Assembly: GCA_934098445.1 (NCBI GenBank)
Contig: CAKOOW010000029.1
Location: forward strand, 1 to 14,444
Source of the DNA: an uncultured Bacilli bacterium
Lineage (GTDB): Bacteria; Bacillota_I; Bacilli_A; RF39; UBA660
Reading direction: 5' to 3'
DNA: 14,444 nt
In this document: positions 11,361-14,444 of the stretch, one piece after another
Layout: each line of letters starts with the position of its first letter
How positions within the stretch are numbered: position 1 is the first letter of the stretch
Notes under the pieces: generated by a model
Seen by the model: the letters and a program-made list of their open reading frames with translations, nothing else
The model's database searches: none
What the model was told of the DNA's origin: nothing
Position numbers and translations under genes: made by a program

Positions 11361-13514
11361 ATGAAAGTAATTAAAAGAGATGGACATATGGTTGATTGGT
11401 GTCCAGAAAAAGTTGAAGCTGCAATTATGAAAGCTAACAAGGAAGTAGAAGATGAAGACCAAGCATCGGGTACTCAAATTAAAAATATAATTAAATATAT
11501 TGAAAGACTAGGGAAGAAAAGAATTCTAGTTGAAGATATTCAAGATATAATTGAAATGAAATTGATGAGTATTGGGAAGTATGAACTAGCTAAGAAGTAT
11601 ATTACTTATCGTTATACAAGAGAATTAGTTCGTAGAAGTAATACGACTGATTTAGCTATTAAGGAATTAATTGATGGGGAATCAGAGTATTGGAATACGG
11701 AGAATTCTAATAAGAATGCGAAGATTGTTACAACCCAAAGAGATTATTTAGCGGGTATTACGAGTACGGATATTACGAGAAGATTTTTACTACCAGAGGA
11801 TATCGTAGCGGCTCATGATGCGGGGATTATTCATTTTCATGATGCTGATTATTTTGCTCAGAATGCCCTACATAACTGTGACTTAATTAATTTAGAAGAT
11901 ATGCTTCAAAATGGGACCAGCATTAATGGGGTTATGATTGAAAAGCCCCACCGTTTCTTAACGGCAATGACAATTGCCACCCAAATTATTACGGCGGTTA
12001 ATTCTAGTCAATATGGTGGTTGTACGGTAACTTTAACTCACTTAGCACCATTTATTCGCTCAAGTAAGGAATACTATGAGAAAAAATATAAAGAGCGTAA
12101 ACTTACTAAAGCACAAATAGCTAAGTTTGTGGATGAGGATTTAAGAAAAGAAATTACGGATGGAGTTCAAACTTTTCAATATCAAATTAATTCGATGACT
12201 ACTACTAATGGACAAGCACCATTCTTATCAGTATGTATGTATTTAGGAGAAACTACGGAGTATAAAGAAGAACTTGCGATGCTAATTGAAGAAGTATTAC
12301 GTCAAAGAATTCAGGGAATGAAGAATGAAAAAGGTGTTTATATTACGCCAGCTTTTCCTAAACTTTTATATGTTTTAGAAGAAGATAACATTCATCCAAC
12401 TAGTAAGTATTACTATTTAACAAAGTTAGCAGCCGAGTGTACGGCTAAACGTATGGTTCCGGATTATATTTCTGAGAAGATTATGAAAGAAACAAAGATT
12501 GATAAGAATGGTAATGGCAATTGTTATCCATGTATGGGATGTCGTTCCTTCTTAACACCTTATGTTGATGCTGCGGGTAAGCCTAAATATTATGGCCGTT
12601 TCAATCAGGGTGTTGTTACTATTAACTTAGTAGATGTGGCTTTATCAAGTGATAAAGATATGGATACTTTCTGGCGTCTATTTGAGGAAAGATTAGAACT
12701 ATGCCATAGAGCGTTACAGATTAGACATAAGAGACTTTCTAAGGTTACTAGTGATGTTGCTCCTATCTTGTGGCAACATGGGGCTTTAGCAAGACTTAAG
12801 AAAGGTGAATCTATTCATGATTTATTACATCATGGTTATTCTACAATATCACTTGGTTATGCTGGGCTTTATGAATGTGTTAAATATATGACGGGTAAGA
12901 GTCATACTGATGGGGCTGAAGGTAAAAAATTTGGGCTATCGGTAATGCAAAAAATGGTTGATAAGTGTAATGAATGGAAAAAGGCTGAGGATATTGATTA
13001 CTCAGTATACGGAACTCCTATTGAATCAACTACTTATAAGTTTGCGAAGTGCTTAAAAGAAAGATTTGGGGTTATAAAAGGTATTACGGATCGTAATTAT
13101 ATTACTAACTCATATCATGTACCGGTATTTGAAGAAATTGATGCTTTCACTAAATTAAAACTAGAAAGTGAATTTCAAAAACTTAGTCCAGGAGGTGCTA
13201 TTAGTTATATTGAAACTCCTAACTTAACGAATAATTTAGATATTGTTTTGCAAGTAATTGATTTTATCTATAATAATATTATGTATGCTGAGTTAAATAC
13301 GAAGAGTGATTATTGTCATGAATGTGGTTATACGGGAGAGATTTTAATTGATGATAATTTAGAATGGTATTGTCCAAACTGTGGTAATAGAGACCATGAT
13401 AAATTAAACGTAGCTCGTCGTACTTGTGGATATATTGGAACTAATTTCTGGAATAAAGGACGTACTCAAGAAATTAAAGAGAGAGTAACGCATATTGATA
13501 ATAAGGACGCATAA
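11361..13514 (+). CDS. nrdD: Anaerobic ribonucleoside-triphosphate reductase
   Basis: This 717-residue class III glycyl-radical enzyme reduces NTPs to dNTPs with formate as the usual reductant. Residues 1-90 are an ATP-cone, the allosteric activity switch (VIKRDGHMVDW at the start). The catalytic barrel includes C173 in HNCDL and C394 in CMGCRSFL, the positions of the thiyl-radical and partner cysteines. The C-terminus has a zinc site C652/C655/C671/C674, and RRTCGYIG (686-693), in which Gly690 carries the radical made by NrdG. ATG 11361 is chosen: AAAGGA lies 10 nt upstream and the protein then starts MKVIKRDG as in relatives. The GTG at 11331 falls inside the -10 element and cannot be on the mRNA if that promoter is right. 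The enzyme is oxygen-sensitive, which implies anaerobic growth. Confidence 0.98.
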   Translation: MKVIKRDGHMVDWCPEKVEAAIMKANKEVEDEDQASGTQIKNIIKYIERLGKKRILVEDIQDIIEMKLMSIGKYELAKKYITYRYTRELVRRSNTTDLAIKELIDGESEYWNTENSNKNAKIVTTQRDYLAGITSTDITRRFLLPEDIVAAHDAGIIHFHDADYFAQNALHNCDLINLEDMLQNGTSINGVMIEKPHRFLTAMTIATQIITAVNSSQYGGCTVTLTHLAPFIRSSKEYYEKKYKERKLTKAQIAKFVDEDLRKEITDGVQTFQYQINSMTTTNGQAPFLSVCMYLGETTEYKEELAMLIEEVLRQRIQGMKNEKGVYITPAFPKLLYVLEEDNIHPTSKYYYLTKLAAECTAKRMVPDYISEKIMKETKIDKNGNGNCYPCMGCRSFLTPYVDAAGKPKYYGRFNQGVVTINLVDVALSSDKDMDTFWRLFEERLELCHRALQIRHKRLSKVTSDVAPILWQHGALARLKKGESIHDLLHHGYSTISLGYAGLYECVKYMTGKSHTDGAEGKKFGLSVMQKMVDKCNEWKKAEDIDYSVYGTPIESTTYKFAKCLKERFGVIKGITDRNYITNSYHVPVFEEIDAFTKLKLESEFQKLSPGGAISYIETPNLTNNLDIVLQVIDFIYNNIMYAELNTKSDYCHECGYTGEILIDDNLEWYCPNCGNRDHDKLNVARRTCGYIGTNFWNKGRTQEIKERVTHIDNKDA

Positions 13515-13516
13515 AA

Positions 13517-14017
13517 ATGGCAAGATTTAATAAGATTAGAAAAATGGATATATCTAATGGTCCGGGAGTAAGAGTTTCTATCTTCTTCCAGGGCTGTCCT
13601 TTCCATTGTAAAGGTTGTTTTAATAGTGAAACTTGGGACTTTACTTTAGGAAATCCTTTTGATGAAGGAACAATTAATAAGGTTTTAGAAGTAGCAAGTC
13701 CTGATTATATTAAGGGGTTATCTATTTTAGGGGGAGAACCTTTATATAAAGATACTGTGGATGCTACTATTGAGTTATGTAAGGCTTTTAAAGAGAAGTA
13801 TCCTAATAAGAATATATGGCTATGGACTGGTTTTACTTGGGAGACTATTGAAGATAAGAGAGTCTTAGAATATTTAGATGTTTTAGTAGATGGACAATTT
13901 AAAGAAGATTTACATGATCCACGTCTTAAGTGGTGTGGTTCTTCTAATCAAAGAGTTATTGATGTTTCTAAAAGTTTAAAAGAAGGAAAAATTATATTGT
14001 ATGAAAGTGAGAATTAA
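13517..14017 (+). CDS. nrdG: NrdD-activating radical SAM enzyme
   Basis: This 166-residue radical SAM protein uses S-adenosylmethionine and a [4Fe-4S] cluster to generate the glycyl radical on NrdD. The cluster motif C27-x3-C31-x2-C34 lies in QGCPFHCKGCFN. The N-terminal SNGPGVRVSIF (13-23) and the SAM-binding GGEP (72-75) are standard for the NrdG/PflA group, and its short length without extra ferredoxin domains fits NrdG. It starts 2 bp after the nrdD stop, with AAGGA (13503-13507) 9 nt upstream inside nrdD's last codons, so the two are co-translated. A dUTPase gene follows after another 2 bp. Confidence 0.97.
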   Translation: MARFNKIRKMDISNGPGVRVSIFFQGCPFHCKGCFNSETWDFTLGNPFDEGTINKVLEVASPDYIKGLSILGGEPLYKDTVDATIELCKAFKEKYPNKNIWLWTGFTWETIEDKRVLEYLDVLVDGQFKEDLHDPRLKWCGSSNQRVIDVSKSLKEGKIILYESEN

Positions 14018-14019
14018 AA

Positions 14020-14444
14020 ATGCAAGGAAGAGGATTTGAGATAGCGAAAGGATATGAAGATAAAGATATTCATATACCAGTAAGAAAAACCGCTAATTCC
14101 GCCGGATATGATGTGGAAGCTGCTAGTGATATGGTAATACCACCATATAAACCGGGGATGAAACCTAGTTTGATTCCGACGGGACTTAAGGCTTATTGTG
14201 AGCCGGATGAATTCTTTATGCTAGTAAATAGAAGTAGTGGTCCTAAAAAAGGTTTTATGATGAGTAATTCTATTGGAATTATTGATGCTGATTATTATGG
14301 TAATGAATCTAATGATGGACATTTCTATTTTCAATTTTGGAATTTTGGGGAGAATGATTTAGTTATTCATAAAGGTGATGTCATTGGACAAGTTATATTT
14401 CAAAAATATTTAACTACTAATGATGATAATGCTATGGGTACGCG
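14020..14444 (+). CDS. dut: dUTP diphosphatase, trimeric type (3' end cut off)
   Basis: The frame is open from ATG 14020 to the window end (141 residues, C-terminus missing). Four of the five trimeric dUTPase motifs are visible: motif 1 SAGYDVEAA (27-35), motif 2 NRSSGPKKG (70-78), motif 3 GIIDADYYGNE (86-96) with Asp89 as the probable catalytic base and Tyr beside it gating uracil, and motif 4 KGDVIGQVIF (118-127). Motif 5, the glycine-rich arm that closes over a neighbouring subunit, should lie just past the edge; the last residues, AMGT, would lead into it. The enzyme converts dUTP to dUMP and pyrophosphate, keeping uracil out of DNA and feeding dTMP synthesis. Placement 2 bp after nrdG ties it to the reductase operon. 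A related dCTP deaminase is less likely, given GYD in motif 1 and IDADYYG in motif 3. Confidence 0.9.
   Translation, partial: MQGRGFEIAKGYEDKDIHIPVRKTANSAGYDVEAASDMVIPPYKPGMKPSLIPTGLKAYCEPDEFFMLVNRSSGPKKGFMMSNSIGIIDADYYGNESNDGHFYFQFWNFGENDLVIHKGDVIGQVIFQKYLTTNDDNAMGT

Overview
The window looks like chromosomal DNA of a low-GC, anaerobic or facultative Gram-positive bacterium of the Firmicutes/Bacilli type. The coding sequence is strongly A/T-biased. Strong AGGAGG-like ribosome binding sites are common, GTG/TTG starts occur, and TGA is a stop codon (end of mutM) while tryptophan is TGG, so the mycoplasma code is not used. The cell makes peptidoglycan (murD, ftsW) and deoxynucleotides without oxygen (class III NrdD/NrdG). 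I cannot assign a genus; an uncultured gut-type Bacilli lineage is an inference only.

Layout. 1-506 (-): partial membrane acyltransferase, divergent from 659-1021 (+), a single type IV pilin-like protein with its own terminator. The space between them carries several palindromic, operator-like repeats. 1022-1236: non-coding, with three 10-bp direct repeats at exactly 33-bp spacing and two further palindromes, leading into rpoZ (omega subunit, 1237-1434). 1484-7861 (+): an extended -10 promoter followed by polA, mutM, a GNAT-domain protein, murD and a YgjP-like metallopeptidase gene. The last four are packed or overlapping, and the run ends at a strong terminator. 7871-9170 (-): a self-contained AAA ATPase/DUF4143 gene with its own promoter and terminator. 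9171-9293: non-coding, holding what looks like a decayed copy of the 3' end of ftsW. 9294-10373 (-): ftsW. 10425-11248 (-): a Crp/Fnr-family regulator, a 29-codon gene with a consensus ribosome binding site, then a terminator. 11249-11360: a compact divergent control region with one 16-bp palindrome. 11361-14444 (+): nrdD, nrdG and a partial dUTPase gene, 2 bp apart each.

How the genes work together. polA and mutM form a DNA synthesis/repair pair commonly adjacent in Bacilli. murD and ftsW, normally neighbours in the division/cell-wall cluster, lie here on opposite strands around the ATPase gene. nrdD-nrdG-dut is a nucleotide-supply operon: the reductase makes dNTPs, NrdG makes its glycyl radical, and dUTPase removes dUTP and supplies dUMP. 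The most informative signal is the palindrome TGTTGCA-AG-TGCAACA at 11290-11305. Its centre falls about 41.5 bp before the predicted nrdD start point, where class II Crp/Fnr activators bind, and it also covers the predicted -35 of the regulator's own promoter. This suggests that the regulator activates nrdDG-dut and controls itself. The tiny gene downstream of the regulator is the best candidate for an undescribed component.
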